DNA of 39,140 nt, taken from Bacillota bacterium (lineage in GTDB: Bacteria; Bacillota; Clostridia; Clostridiales; Clostridiaceae). Below, piece after piece: positions 8,073 to 16,528 of this stretch. The notes beneath the pieces are model-generated. The model was not told the DNA's origin. It ran no database searches and saw nothing but the letters and a program-made list of their open reading frames with translations. Position 1 is the stretch's first letter; every line of letters begins with the position of its first letter. The position numbers and the translations under genes are program-made. The stretch is taken from contig JAEXLD010000097.1 in NCBI GenBank assembly GCA_023445445.1, forward strand, positions 1-39,140, in the 5' to 3' direction.

Positions 8073-9428
8073 TTAATTTTGAGTTAGTTTCTTTGTTATA
8101 TCATTTACTGTATGTTGCAGGCTCTCATCAGTATTTAAAGCGTCAGAGATTTTTTCATATGCATGTATAACAGTTGTATGGTCTCTGCCACCAAACTCTT
8201 CTCCTATTTTAGGTAAAGACATATCTGTGAGTTTTCTACTTAAGTACATTGCAATTTGTCTAGGATATGCTACATTTCTTGTTCTTCTTTGAGATTTTAA
8301 ATCTTCTATTCTAAGATTAAAATATCCAGCTACAACGTCTTGTATAACATCTATAGTTATATTTTTATTTTGTTTGTTTGAAATTATATCCTTTAATGCT
8401 TCACTTGCTAACTCAACAGTAATTGGCCTATTAGTTAGAGAAGAATAAGCTACTATTCTAATAAGTGCCCCTTCTAATTCTCTAATATTAGATTTAATTT
8501 TAGTTGCAATATACACCATTACTTCATTAGCAACATTTAATTTCTCTACATCAGCTTTCTTTTTTAGAATAGCCATTCTAGTTTCAAAATCTGGAGCCTG
8601 AATATCAGCTATTAAGCCCCATTCAAATCTTGAACGAAGCCTATCTTCTAAAGTAGGGATCTCCTTTGGTGGTCTATCAGATGATAGAATAATTTGCTTA
8701 TTAGCATCATGTAACTCATTAAAGGTGTGGAAAAACTCTTCTTGAGTTCTTTCCTTTCCAGCTATAAATTGAACATCGTCTATTAATAGTATATCTACAT
8801 TCCTATATTTATTTCTAAATTCTTCATTTCTATCATCTCTAATAGCATTAATAAGCTCATTAGTAAATTTTTCAGATGATACATAAACTACTTTAGCATT
8901 AGAGTTATTTTGAAGAACATAGTGACCTATAGCATGCATTAAGTGAGTTTTACCAAGACCAACTCCTCCATAGATAAATAGAGGATTATAGGCTTTAGCT
9001 GGAGCCTCTGCTACTGCCAAGGAAGCAGCATGCGCAAATCTATTACTATTACCTATGACAAATGAATCAAAAGTATATTTAGGGTTTAATGTGCTAGACA
9101 TTTCATCATTTACATTAACTGATGACTTATCATCATTTTGATTATTTTTTTCTTCCTTTTCGTCAACTTCTTGAATATCAGATGCTACTATAAAATCAAC
9201 ATTATAAACTTTAGAGCAAGCAGCTTCTATAGAGTTTACAACTAAGTCCTTATACCTTTTTTCTAATATGTCTTGAGTAAAGGAGTTTGGGACACTGATC
9301 TTTATAGTATTGGAAGATATAGAAAGAGGTTCACAGCTTTTAATCCAAGTATTAAAGCTTACTTCACTCATTTCACCCTTGATAATATTTAATGTTTTTT
9401 CCCATAATGATTTAAGATCATTATTCAT
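8073..9428 (-). CDS. dnaA: Chromosomal replication initiator DnaA
   Basis: AAA+ initiator of 451 residues. Domain I (1-80) mediates self-interaction and helicase contacts. Domain II (about 85-115) is a short acidic linker rich in Asp, Glu and Asn. Domain III has Walker A GGVGLGKTH (about 154-162) and Walker B LLIDDVQF (about 214-221). Domain IV carries the DnaA signature GGRDHTTVIHAYEKI near the C terminus, which reads the TTATCCACA boxes. The start follows GGAGG. The gene lies between the two halves of oriC, with at least six strong boxes upstream, so autoregulation by DnaA is likely. No single promoter could be fixed. Confidence 0.98.
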   Translation of the reverse strand: MNNDLKSLWEKTLNIIKGEMSEVSFNTWIKSCEPLSISSNTIKISVPNSFTQDILEKRYKDLVVNSIEAACSKVYNVDFIVASDIQEVDEKEEKNNQNDDKSSVNVNDEMSSTLNPKYTFDSFVIGNSNRFAHAASLAVAEAPAKAYNPLFIYGGVGLGKTHLMHAIGHYVLQNNSNAKVVYVSSEKFTNELINAIRDDRNEEFRNKYRNVDILLIDDVQFIAGKERTQEEFFHTFNELHDANKQIILSSDRPPKEIPTLEDRLRSRFEWGLIADIQAPDFETRMAILKKKADVEKLNVANEVMVYIATKIKSNIRELEGALIRIVAYSSLTNRPITVELASEALKDIISNKQNKNITIDVIQDVVAGYFNLRIEDLKSQRRTRNVAYPRQIAMYLSRKLTDMSLPKIGEEFGGRDHTTVIHAYEKISDALNTDESLQHTVNDITKKLTQN

Positions 9429-9494
9429 TTTATATCCTCCATAAATAAATTTTTTAATAAAAATATGTTAGTTAATAACATAATATCAACACAA

Positions 9495-9624
9495 TTATTA
9501 ACATACATTTTTATATGTTAATAAATTTAATATAGATATCCACATGTTAATAATTATGTTGAAAAGATAAGTTAATAAAATTTATCCACAATAGAATTAT
9601 GTACAGTTTTTCACATTATTAACA
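9495..9624. repeat. four copies of TTATTAACA upstream of dnaA
   Basis: Exact copies of the 9-mer TTATTAACA are at 9495-9503 and 9616-9624 (plus strand) and at 9516-9524 and 9545-9553 (minus strand, TGTTAATAA). It differs from the DnaA box TTATCCACA only at the central two bases. A related TTAATAACA is at 9472-9480. They lie between the dnaA start and the consensus boxes and could be weak DnaA sites or operators for another regulator of dnaA. Confidence 0.5.
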
Positions 9625-9839
9625 TAGTGCAAATTCATAAATTAAGCTAAATATAAAGTATAATAGCTTAAAAACAAATAAAAAGCGAACAAGTTATTCA
9701 CAATTTTATCCACAGGTGTGGATAAGTTTACTTGAAAATAAAATTATTCACAGTCATAACTTATAATAACATAAGTTAAATAGAGTATTCAATAAGTTAT
9801 CCACAATTTGTGTGATAATATTTATTATATTTATCAACA
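9536..9839. other. oriC DnaA-box cluster upstream of dnaA
   Basis: Boxes read directly. TTATCCACA or its complement: 9582-9590 (+), 9706-9714 (+), 9717-9725 (-), 9797-9805 (+). One mismatch: 9536-9544 (ATATCCACA), 9694-9702 and 9744-9752 (TTATTCACA), 9831-9839 (TTATCAACA). The boxes at 9706 and 9717 face each other two bases apart. With the cluster beyond dnaA this makes a bipartite origin. Apart from the rpmH promoter at 9861 and the 9-mer repeats, the 532-base gap between dnaA and rpmH holds no gene that I can see. Confidence 0.92.
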
Positions 9840-9860
9840 GAACTTGAAAATTATAGTGTA

Positions 9861-9889
9861 TTGACATAAAAACACGATATATATATAAT
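9861..9889 (+). promoter_or_regulatory. rpmH promoter (sigma-A consensus)
   Basis: TTGACA (9861-9866), a 17-base spacer, then TATAAT (9884-9889): a perfect sigma-A promoter. It drives rpmH-rnpA and probably the following genes. The nearest DnaA-like box (9831-9839) ends 21 bases upstream of the -35, so DnaA could influence it. Confidence 0.92.
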
Positions 9890-9960
9890 GATAAGGTAAA
9901 TCTAAAAATAGAAGTATAGTATTAACTATAGAAATTACAATTTAAAGGGGGTGTAGTGAA

Positions 9961-10095
9961 ATGTTCATGACATACCAACCAAAAAAGAGACAAAGAAAAA
10001 AGGAACATGGCTTCAGAAAGAGAATGAAAACTTCATCAGGCAGAAATGTTCTTAAGAGAAGAAGACAAAAAGGTAGAAAAAGATTAACAGCATAA
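9961..10095 (+). CDS. rpmH: 50S ribosomal protein L34
   Basis: A 44-residue, very basic protein beginning MFMTYQPKKRQRKKEHGFRK and ending in GRKRLTA, the full L34 sequence of clostridia. It is a component of the large ribosomal subunit. The start ATG (9961) follows an AAAGGGGGTG site; a second in-frame ATG is two codons later. It has a consensus promoter and is followed at once by a hairpin and U-run that may reduce read-through into rnpA. The rpmH-rnpA pair beside oriC is conserved across bacteria. Confidence 0.95.
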   Translation: MFMTYQPKKRQRKKEHGFRKRMKTSSGRNVLKRRRQKGRKRLTA

Positions 10096-10119
10096 GGGCC
10101 GCAAATAGTGGCCTTTTTT
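10094..10119 (+). terminator. attenuator-like hairpin between rpmH and rnpA
   Basis: The stem AAGGGCC (10094-10100, overlapping the rpmH stop) pairs with GGCCTTT (10110-10116) around a nine-base loop, and T residues continue to 10119. A second small stem, CTGC-AATA-GCAG, follows at 10120-10131. The stem is short, so partial termination that sets the L34 to RNase P protein ratio is more likely than a full stop. Confidence 0.55.
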
Positions 10120-10156
10120 CTGCAATAGCAGGAAAAAAAGGAGTTTAAAATTTCTA

Positions 10157-10507
10157 ATGATATACAGGTTAAGAAAAAACAATGAATTTAAGTTAGTTTA
10201 TAGAAGAGGAAAGTCTTTAGCTAATAATCTTTTAGTTATTTATATATATAATAATAGAAGAAATAAAACAAAAGATGGAATTACTTATAATAAGGTAGGA
10301 ATATCTGTAAGTAAGAAAGTTGGCAATAGCGTTGTCAGGAGTAGAAGTAAACGATTGATAACAGAAAGCTATAGACTAAATGAAAAAGATCTTAAAACTG
10401 GTTATGACTTTGTTTTTATAGCCAGAAATTCTATAGAGGGAAAAAGCTTCTTTGAAGTTGAAGAAGCAATGAAAAAACTCTTTTTAAAGGCAGGCTTATA
10501 TAAATAA
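10157..10507 (+). CDS. rnpA: Ribonuclease P protein component
   Basis: Protein subunit of RNase P, which with the catalytic RNA removes 5' leaders from pre-tRNAs. It is 116 residues long, basic, with the N-terminal RLRKNNEFKLVYRRGKS and the core helix KKVGNSVVRSRSKRLITESYR (given here in parts: KKVGNSVVRSR, then SKRLITESYR). The classical RNR motif reads RSR. The ATG at 10157 has AGGAG about 13 bases upstream, rather far, and no other in-frame start is visible. Its stop overlaps the yidD ATG by one base (TAATG), indicating translational coupling. Confidence 0.95.
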   Translation: MIYRLRKNNEFKLVYRRGKSLANNLLVIYIYNNRRNKTKDGITYNKVGISVSKKVGNSVVRSRSKRLITESYRLNEKDLKTGYDFVFIARNSIEGKSFFEVEEAMKKLFLKAGLYK

Positions 10508-10716
10508 TGAAAAAAATAATGTTAAAGTTCATACATTTATATAGAAAATATATTTCGCCAATGAGACCGCCTACATGTATTTATACTCCTACTTGCTCGG
10601 AGTATGCAATTGAAGCAATAAATAAATATGGAGCTTTAAAAGGTGGTTTTTTAGCTATAAAAAGAATTTTAAGGTGTCATCCTTTTGCTAAGGGTGGATA
10701 TGATCCGTTAAAATAA
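10507..10716 (+). CDS. yidD: Membrane protein insertion efficiency factor YidD
   Basis: Small 69-residue YidD/UPF0161 protein with the signature CIYTPTCSEYAIEAI, then KGGFLAIKRILRCHPF and GGYDPLK. Homologues sit at the inner face of the cytoplasmic membrane and assist YidC-dependent insertion. It overlaps rnpA by one base and precedes yidC by 18 bases, the standard rnpA-yidD-yidC arrangement. Confidence 0.94.
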   Translation: MKKIMLKFIHLYRKYISPMRPPTCIYTPTCSEYAIEAINKYGALKGGFLAIKRILRCHPFAKGGYDPLK

Positions 10717-10734
10717 GGAGGCTGTGCTCAAAAT

Positions 10735-11505
10735 ATGATGAAGTTCTTACAACCTATTACAAATTTTTTAACTATTATATTTGAAGGAATGCATAATGTA
10801 ATATTAAACTTATTTAATTTAGAACCTAGTGGGGTATCTTATATATTAACTATAGCTTTATTTACATTAATAATAAGATTATTAATTCTTCCTTTAAATA
10901 TAAAAGCAAACAGATCGAATGCAAGAATGCAAGAAATTCAACCTGAACTAACTGCTATTCAAAAGAAGTATGCAAATGATCCTCAAAAAATGCAAGCTGA
11001 GTATTCAAAATGTATGAAGGACAATAATGTTAGTATGTTTGGAGGATGTCTTCCAACTTTATTACCATTACCAATACTTTTTGCACTTTACTATGTATTC
11101 CTAAATATAGATAAGTCAACAGTAGTTCATCCATCATTCTTATGGATACCAGACGTATTTGATAAAGATCCAATATTTATATTACCAGTATTAGCATTCT
11201 TAAGCACATACGTACCAAGTTTATTATTAACTAAGTCTATGCCTAAGAATGAAAATGGCGGTTCACAAATGAATATGGGGTCAATGAACTTAATGATGGC
11301 AGGTATGATGGGTGTAATGGCTATTAACTTCAATGCAATACTTGTAATTTACTGGATAATAGGTGGAGTTATTCAATTAATTCAAACTTATTTCTTAAAT
11401 TACTTACCAGCCATGAAGAAGAAAGCAGCAAAAGAAGAAGAAGCAAAGTATAAAGTAATAGAAAATGCCAAAAAAGCAACACCAAAGACTAAGAAAAAGA
11501 ATTAA
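10735..11505 (+). CDS. yidC: Membrane protein insertase YidC (Oxa1 family)
   Basis: Insertase of 256 residues for integral membrane proteins, acting alone or with SecYEG. It has a short Gram-positive-type form without the large periplasmic domain of E. coli, and no lipobox Cys. Hydrophobic segments lie at about 36-56, 100-125, 140-165 and 180-220. Arg48 in FTLIIRLLILPL fits the conserved positive charge of the hydrophilic groove. The cytoplasmic loop EIQPELTAIQKKYANDP is typical, and the tail is Lys-rich. Two ATGs are adjacent at the start and GGAGG is about 13 bases upstream. Confidence 0.95.
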   Translation: MMKFLQPITNFLTIIFEGMHNVILNLFNLEPSGVSYILTIALFTLIIRLLILPLNIKANRSNARMQEIQPELTAIQKKYANDPQKMQAEYSKCMKDNNVSMFGGCLPTLLPLPILFALYYVFLNIDKSTVVHPSFLWIPDVFDKDPIFILPVLAFLSTYVPSLLLTKSMPKNENGGSQMNMGSMNLMMAGMMGVMAINFNAILVIYWIIGGVIQLIQTYFLNYLPAMKKKAAKEEEAKYKVIENAKKATPKTKKKN

Positions 11506-11537
11506 ATAATTTAGTATTACTAGGTGGTGATTAGGGT

Positions 11538-12161
11538 ATGAAAACACTAGAAATGACAGGAAAAACTGTGAATGAAGCGTTAGAAAATGCTTTAAAAAGC
11601 CTAAATCTTACAGAAGATAGGGTTGAATATGAGGTTTTAGATGAAGGTTCTAAAGGATTTTTAAATCTTATAGGTGCAAAACCTGCAAAGATATTAGTTA
11701 AAGTAAAGAGAGATTACAAGGACGAAGTAAAATTATTCTTAAGAAACATACTTAATAGTATGAAGGTACAAGCGGAAATAAGAATTAGAGAAGAAAATGA
11801 TATAATTCATATTGATTTAACAGGGCCTAAAATGGGAATAATTATTGGATATAGGGGAGAGACATTAGATGCTCTGCAATACTTAACTTCATTAGTTGTA
11901 AATAAAGATCACAATATTCCTTATAAGAAAGTAGTATTAGATACTGAAAATTATAGGAAAAAGAGAGAAGAAACTTTAATTAGAGTTGCTGAAAAAACTG
12001 CATATAAAGTTAAAAAGATAAGAAGACCTTATAAACTAGAACCTATGAATCCTTATGAAAGAAGGATAATACATTCAGCTTTACAAGATAATGAATATGT
12101 CTATACTTTTAGTGAGGGGGAAGAGCCTCATAGAAGAGTAGTAGTAGACATTAAGAAATAA
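11538..12161 (+). CDS. khpB: RNA-binding protein KhpB (Jag/EloR family)
   Basis: Protein of 207 residues with the Jag N-terminal domain (1-50, MTGKTVNEALENAL and KGFLNLIGAKPAKI), a KH domain with GPKMGIIIGYRGETLDALQ (about 95-115) and an R3H domain ending PYERRIIHSALQ. KhpB works with KhpA as an RNA-binding complex that influences cell elongation and division in Streptococcus. Next to yidC is its conserved site. It is the last gene before a strong terminator. Confidence 0.93.
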   Translation: MKTLEMTGKTVNEALENALKSLNLTEDRVEYEVLDEGSKGFLNLIGAKPAKILVKVKRDYKDEVKLFLRNILNSMKVQAEIRIREENDIIHIDLTGPKMGIIIGYRGETLDALQYLTSLVVNKDHNIPYKKVVLDTENYRKKREETLIRVAEKTAYKVKKIRRPYKLEPMNPYERRIIHSALQDNEYVYTFSEGEEPHRRVVVDIKK

Positions 12162-12200
12162 AGGTAGGGAGGCCCTTTGGCTTTCTTACCTTTTCTTTTT
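12161..12200 (+). terminator. terminator after khpB
   Basis: A stem of about 14 bp starting AAGGTAGGGAGGCC (12161-12174) pairs with GGCTTTCTTACCTT (12179-12192), with a few G-U pairs and a CTTT loop. Ts follow to 12200. It closes the rpmH-khpB unit. Confidence 0.88.
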
Positions 12201-12226
12201 TGAAAAATACTATATATTTATTTATT

Positions 12227-12255
12227 TTGACTTACTATTAATTGTTTTGTAAAAT
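12227..12255 (+). promoter_or_regulatory. promoter upstream of mnmE
   Basis: TTGACT (12227-12232), a 17-base spacer, then TAAAAT (12250-12255). Each hexamer differs from the sigma-A consensus at one position. It lies about 70 bases before the mnmE start and after the khpB terminator. Confidence 0.7.
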
Positions 12256-12322
12256 GAATATTAGTTAAAAAGGATATACTATAAATATAGACTTAATTAA
12301 GTCAAGATAAGGAGGATAGAAG

Positions 12323-13702
12323 TTGAAAGAATTTGATACAATGTGTGCTATATCTACAGCTATAGGAGAAGGTGGAATTGCCATTATTAGAGTATCTGGT
12401 GATAAGGCCTTAAGTATCGTATCTAAGATATTTAAGCCAAAGAACGGTAAAGATATTAGAGATATGAAGACCTACACTATGAGATATGGACACATAATTG
12501 ATATAAATAATGAGGAATTAATAGATGAAGTAATTATAAGCTATATGAAAGGGCCAAGAAGCTTTACAGCTGAGGATACTGTTGAAATAAATTGTCACGG
12601 AGGAGTAACATCCACAAATAAAGTTTTAGAAACTGTTATAAAAGCAGGTGCAAGACTTGCAGAGCCTGGTGAGTTTACTAAGAGAGCATTTTTGAACGGA
12701 AGAATAGATTTATCTCAAGCAGAAGCTGTTATGGACTTAATAACAGCAAAAACTGAACTTGCCATGAAATCTGCATTAATGCAAAGTAATGGATCTTTAT
12801 CACAAAGAATTAATAAGTTAAATGAATATCTATTAAATGTTTTGGCATTAATAGAATATGCAGTTGATTTTACTGAAGATGATGAGGAAATAGATCCAAC
12901 TATACCTATTAGAGTAAAAGAAAGCTTAGAAAAGGCTCATGAAGATATATATAAGTTACTTAAAAGTGCTGATGAAGGAAAAATAATAAGAGACGGATTG
13001 AGTTTAGCTATAGTTGGTAAGCCTAATGTTGGAAAGTCATCTTTATTAAATGTGCTATTAAAAGAAAAAAGAGCTATAGTAACAGACATAGCAGGGACTA
13101 CTAGAGATGTAATTGAAGAATATATTAATTTAGATGGAATACCTGTAAAAATTATAGATACGGCTGGTATTAGAGAAACAGAGGATATAGTTGAAAAAAT
13201 AGGTGTAGAGAGATCTAGAGAAAAAATAGATGAAGCTGATTTAGTATTATTAGTTTTAGATTCATCAAGGGAACTAGATAAAGAAGATAAAGAAATAATT
13301 GATGCAATAGAAAACAAAAAATCTATAGTATTACTTAATAAAATAGATTTACATAGTAAAATTGATGATTCAATATTAAATAAATTCGAAAATATAATAA
13401 AAATTTCAGCTAAAGAAGATATTGGAATAGATGGTTTAAAAAATGAGATTAAGAATATGTTCTTTAGTGGTAAAATAGATAGCGAGAGCTTAATAATATC
13501 AAATTCAAGACATAAGCAAGCTTTAATTAGAGCAGGAGAGAACTGCAATGAAGCTCTTATAAGATTAAATAATAATGAATATTTAGATTTGATTTCAATA
13601 TTCGTTACAGCAGCATTAAAGGCTTTAGGTGAAATTACAGGATCAGAATTAGAAGAAGATTTAGTTAATAAGATATTTAGAGAATTTTGTTGTGGAAAGT
13701 AG
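12323..13702 (+). CDS. mnmE: tRNA-modification GTPase MnmE
   Basis: G protein that with MnmG installs the carboxymethylaminomethyl group at wobble U34 of certain tRNAs. 459 residues. The tetrahydrofolate-binding N-terminal domain (1-118) begins DTMCAISTAIGEGGIAIIR. A helical domain surrounds the GTPase insert with GKPNVGKSS (232-240), TTRDV, DTAG and NKID. The C-terminal CCGK (456-459) carries the conserved Cys-x-Gly-Lys end. The start is TTG after AAGGAGG at seven bases. mnmG follows 13 bases later and is co-transcribed. Confidence 0.97.
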   Translation: MKEFDTMCAISTAIGEGGIAIIRVSGDKALSIVSKIFKPKNGKDIRDMKTYTMRYGHIIDINNEELIDEVIISYMKGPRSFTAEDTVEINCHGGVTSTNKVLETVIKAGARLAEPGEFTKRAFLNGRIDLSQAEAVMDLITAKTELAMKSALMQSNGSLSQRINKLNEYLLNVLALIEYAVDFTEDDEEIDPTIPIRVKESLEKAHEDIYKLLKSADEGKIIRDGLSLAIVGKPNVGKSSLLNVLLKEKRAIVTDIAGTTRDVIEEYINLDGIPVKIIDTAGIRETEDIVEKIGVERSREKIDEADLVLLVLDSSRELDKEDKEIIDAIENKKSIVLLNKIDLHSKIDDSILNKFENIIKISAKEDIGIDGLKNEIKNMFFSGKIDSESLIISNSRHKQALIRAGENCNEALIRLNNNEYLDLISIFVTAALKALGEITGSELEEDLVNKIFREFCCGK

Positions 13703-13715
13703 GAGATAGATAATT

Positions 13716-15590
13716 ATGAAATATAGAGCAGGAGAATATGATGTAGTAGTGGTTGGTGCTGGTCATGCAGGTTGCGAAGCAGCACTAGCAACAGCAAGAA
13801 TGGGCTTAAAGACATTAATTTGCACTACAAATCTTGATTCTGTAGCTATGATGCCATGTAACCCTAATATAGGAGGAACTGCAAAAGGTCACTTAGTAAG
13901 AGAAATTGATGCATTAGGTGGTGAAATGGGAGTTAATATAGATAATACTTTCATTCAATCAAGAATGCTTAATACATCAAAGGGGCCAGCAGTTCACTCA
14001 TTAAGGGCTCAAGCTGATAAGAAAAAATATCAATACAGAATGAAGAGTGTCTTAGAAGATCAAGAAAACTTATCTTTAAGACAGTTAGAAGTAGTAGAAT
14101 TAGATGTAAAAGATGGAAAAGTACAAGGCGTTCTTACTAAAAATGGTGGATACTTTGGTTGTAAGGCTGTAATTTTAACTACAGGAACTTACTTAAGAGC
14201 TAGAATTATTATTGGAGATGTAACTTATAATAGTGGACCTAATGGTTTATCAGCTGCTAACGAATTATCACAATCATTAATAGATTTAGGAATAAAGTTA
14301 AGAAGATTTAAAACTGGTACTCCAGCTAGAATTAATAAGAGAAGTGTAGATTTCTCTAAAATGATTGAGCAACCTGGAGACGAAAAAATAGTACCTTTCT
14401 CATTTATGAGTGAAGATATAGATAGAGAGCAAGTTTCTTGTTGGTTAACTTATACTAGTGAAGAAACTCATAAAGTAATTAAGGATAATATAGATAGATC
14501 ACCAATGTATAATGGATTAATTGAGGGGGTAGGCCCAAGATATTGTCCATCAATTGAGGATAAGGTTATGAGATTCCCAGATAGGGAAAGACATCAATTA
14601 TTTATAGAACCAGAAGGTGAAGATACTCAAGAAATGTATGTTGGTGGAATGTCATCATCATTACCAGAAGATGTACAATTACAAATGTTAAGAACAGTTC
14701 CAGGACTTGAAAATGCTGAAATTATGAGAACTGCTTATGCAATTGAATATGATTCAATTGATCCAACTCAATTAAAACCAACATTAGAATTTAAGGATTT
14801 TGACGGTTTATATGGTGCTGGACAATTAAATGGTAGCTCAGGTTATGAAGAAGCTGGGGGACAAGGCATTGTAGCCGGAATAAACGCTGCATTAAAAATT
14901 AAGGGATTAGATCCTATGGTATTAACTAGATCAGATGGATACATTGGTGTTTTAATTGATGATTTAGTTACAAAGGGAACAAATGAGCCTTATAGAATGA
15001 TGACAGCAAGAGCAGAATATAGATTATTATTAAGACAAGATAATGCAGACTTTAGATTAACAGAAATAGGATATAATGTAGGTCTTGTAACAGAAGAAAG
15101 ATATCAAAAATTTGTAACTAGAAAAAATAATGTAGAAAATGAAGTTAATAGATTAAAGGAATTACAAATTACAAATAAGAGAGAAGTTAACGACTTCTTA
15201 ATATCCAAGGGATCTGTTGAACTAAAAAAACCAATTAGTTTCTATGAGCTTATTAAGAGACCAGAACTAGATTATTTTAGTCTATCAGAATTAGATCCAG
15301 AAAGACCAGATTATGATGAGGATATTGGAGAACAAATTAATATAATAACTAAGTATGAAGGTTATATAAATAGCCAACTTGACCAAGTTAAGCAGTTTAG
15401 AAAGTTTGAGAAAAAACTAATTCCAGAGGAGCTAGACTACTCAGAAGTTAAAGGGTTAAGAACAGAAGCAATACAAAAGTTATCAAATATTAAACCTATA
15501 AGTATAGGGCAAGCATCTAGAATATCAGGAGTTTCGCCTGCAGATATATCTGTATTGTTAATTTATCTAGAGCATCAATATAAGAAATAA
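13716..15590 (+). CDS. mnmG: tRNA wobble-uridine modification protein MnmG (GidA)
   Basis: FAD- and NADH-dependent partner of MnmE, 624 residues, full length. The N-terminal dinucleotide fold is VVVGAGHAGCEAA (about 11-23). Family blocks include MMPCNPNIGGTAKGHLVREIDALGG, present here as MPCNPNIGGTAKGHL, and later GLYGAGQLNGSSGYEEA, which contacts FAD. The C-terminal helical domain that binds MnmE ends SGVSPADISVLLIYLEH. AGGAG precedes the ATG. The rsmG gene follows by 17 bases. Confidence 0.97.
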   Translation: MKYRAGEYDVVVVGAGHAGCEAALATARMGLKTLICTTNLDSVAMMPCNPNIGGTAKGHLVREIDALGGEMGVNIDNTFIQSRMLNTSKGPAVHSLRAQADKKKYQYRMKSVLEDQENLSLRQLEVVELDVKDGKVQGVLTKNGGYFGCKAVILTTGTYLRARIIIGDVTYNSGPNGLSAANELSQSLIDLGIKLRRFKTGTPARINKRSVDFSKMIEQPGDEKIVPFSFMSEDIDREQVSCWLTYTSEETHKVIKDNIDRSPMYNGLIEGVGPRYCPSIEDKVMRFPDRERHQLFIEPEGEDTQEMYVGGMSSSLPEDVQLQMLRTVPGLENAEIMRTAYAIEYDSIDPTQLKPTLEFKDFDGLYGAGQLNGSSGYEEAGGQGIVAGINAALKIKGLDPMVLTRSDGYIGVLIDDLVTKGTNEPYRMMTARAEYRLLLRQDNADFRLTEIGYNVGLVTEERYQKFVTRKNNVENEVNRLKELQITNKREVNDFLISKGSVELKKPISFYELIKRPELDYFSLSELDPERPDYDEDIGEQINIITKYEGYINSQLDQVKQFRKFEKKLIPEELDYSEVKGLRTEAIQKLSNIKPISIGQASRISGVSPADISVLLIYLEHQYKK

Positions 15591-15607
15591 GCTTTTACGG
15601 AGGAAAT

Positions 15608-16327
15608 ATGGAATATTTTCAATTAATGAAAGAAGCTTCATTAGAAGTAGGATTAGATTTAACTGAAAAACAGTATAATCAATTTATAGAATATATGAAG
15701 CTTTTACAGGAATGGAATGAAAAAATAAATCTAACAGCAATAACAGAAGATGAAGAAGTAATAAAGAAGCATTTTATAGATTGCATAAAGGCTTTTAAGT
15801 CTAATGCTGTAAAAAATGCTAAAACTATTATAGATGTAGGTACTGGGGCTGGATTCCCAGGCCTACCAATAGCAATAATGAATCCTAATGTTAAAGTAAC
15901 ACTATTAGATTCATTAAACAAAAGGATAAACTTTTTAAACACAGTTATAGCAAAATTAGATCTAAAAAATGTTATTACAATTCATTCAAGAGCAGAAGAT
16001 GGAGCTAGAAAAGCAGAATTAAGGGAGAAATTTGATGTTGCTACTTCTAGAGCTGTTGCAAATATGGCTGTTTTATCAGAGTTTTGTTTACCTTATGTAA
16101 AGATAAATGGTTACTTTGTTGCACTTAAAGGACCAGCCATTGATGATGAAATAAAAGAAGGCAAAAAAGCTATTAGCACTTTAGGTGGAGAATTAGAAAA
16201 TATAATAGAAGTAAATATTGAAGAATCTGATTTAAAACATAATATTGTTGAAATAAAGAAGATAAGTAAGTGTGCAAAAACTTATCCTAGAAAAGCTGGA
16301 ACAATTAATAAGAAGCCTATTAAATAG
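15608..16327 (+). CDS. rsmG: 16S rRNA m7G527 methyltransferase RsmG
   Basis: Methylates N7 of G527 (E. coli numbering) in the 530 loop of 16S rRNA; loss causes low-level streptomycin resistance in other bacteria. 239 residues. Motif I of the SAM fold is IIDVGTGAGFPGLP (about 74-87), preceded by LQEWNEKINLTAI, the family hallmark. Later blocks are VTSRAVA-like (ATSRAVANMAVLSEF) and ALKGP. GGAGG precedes the ATG by four bases. No terminator was found after the gene; the next 200 bases are AT-rich. Confidence 0.96.
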   Translation: MEYFQLMKEASLEVGLDLTEKQYNQFIEYMKLLQEWNEKINLTAITEDEEVIKKHFIDCIKAFKSNAVKNAKTIIDVGTGAGFPGLPIAIMNPNVKVTLLDSLNKRINFLNTVIAKLDLKNVITIHSRAEDGARKAELREKFDVATSRAVANMAVLSEFCLPYVKINGYFVALKGPAIDDEIKEGKKAISTLGGELENIIEVNIEESDLKHNIVEIKKISKCAKTYPRKAGTINKKPIK

Positions 16328-16453
16328 AGCATTCTACAAAATATATTAATATAATTAGTCGATATAATATACAATACATAGATATAAGAGTTCATTTGTA
16401 TTTTTATAAGATATATTTAGCGAATTTGTCTTACAAAATTAGGAAATAAAAGA

Positions 16454-16478
16454 AGGAAATATATAATAAAAATAGAAT
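16454..16478 (+). promoter_or_regulatory. candidate sigma-H-type promoter for noc
   Basis: AGGAAAT (16454-16460), 14 bases, then GAAT (16475-16478). As I recall it, the Bacillus spoVG sigma-H promoter has the same spacing (AGGATTT, 14 bases, GAAT). A TATAAT at 16462-16467 in the same place has only a poor -35 (TTAGGA). The motif is short and the region AT-rich. Confidence 0.3.
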
Positions 16479-16528
16479 TTTTAAATTATTGAGTTTAGTG
16501 GAAATTTATTTTAATAAGGGATGGTTGA

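Noticed and set aside
10337..10360. Ser in place of Asn in the RNR motif of RnpA as a loss-of-function sign
   Set aside because: The motif reads RSR with all flanking basic residues intact, and I believe this variant is common in clostridia.
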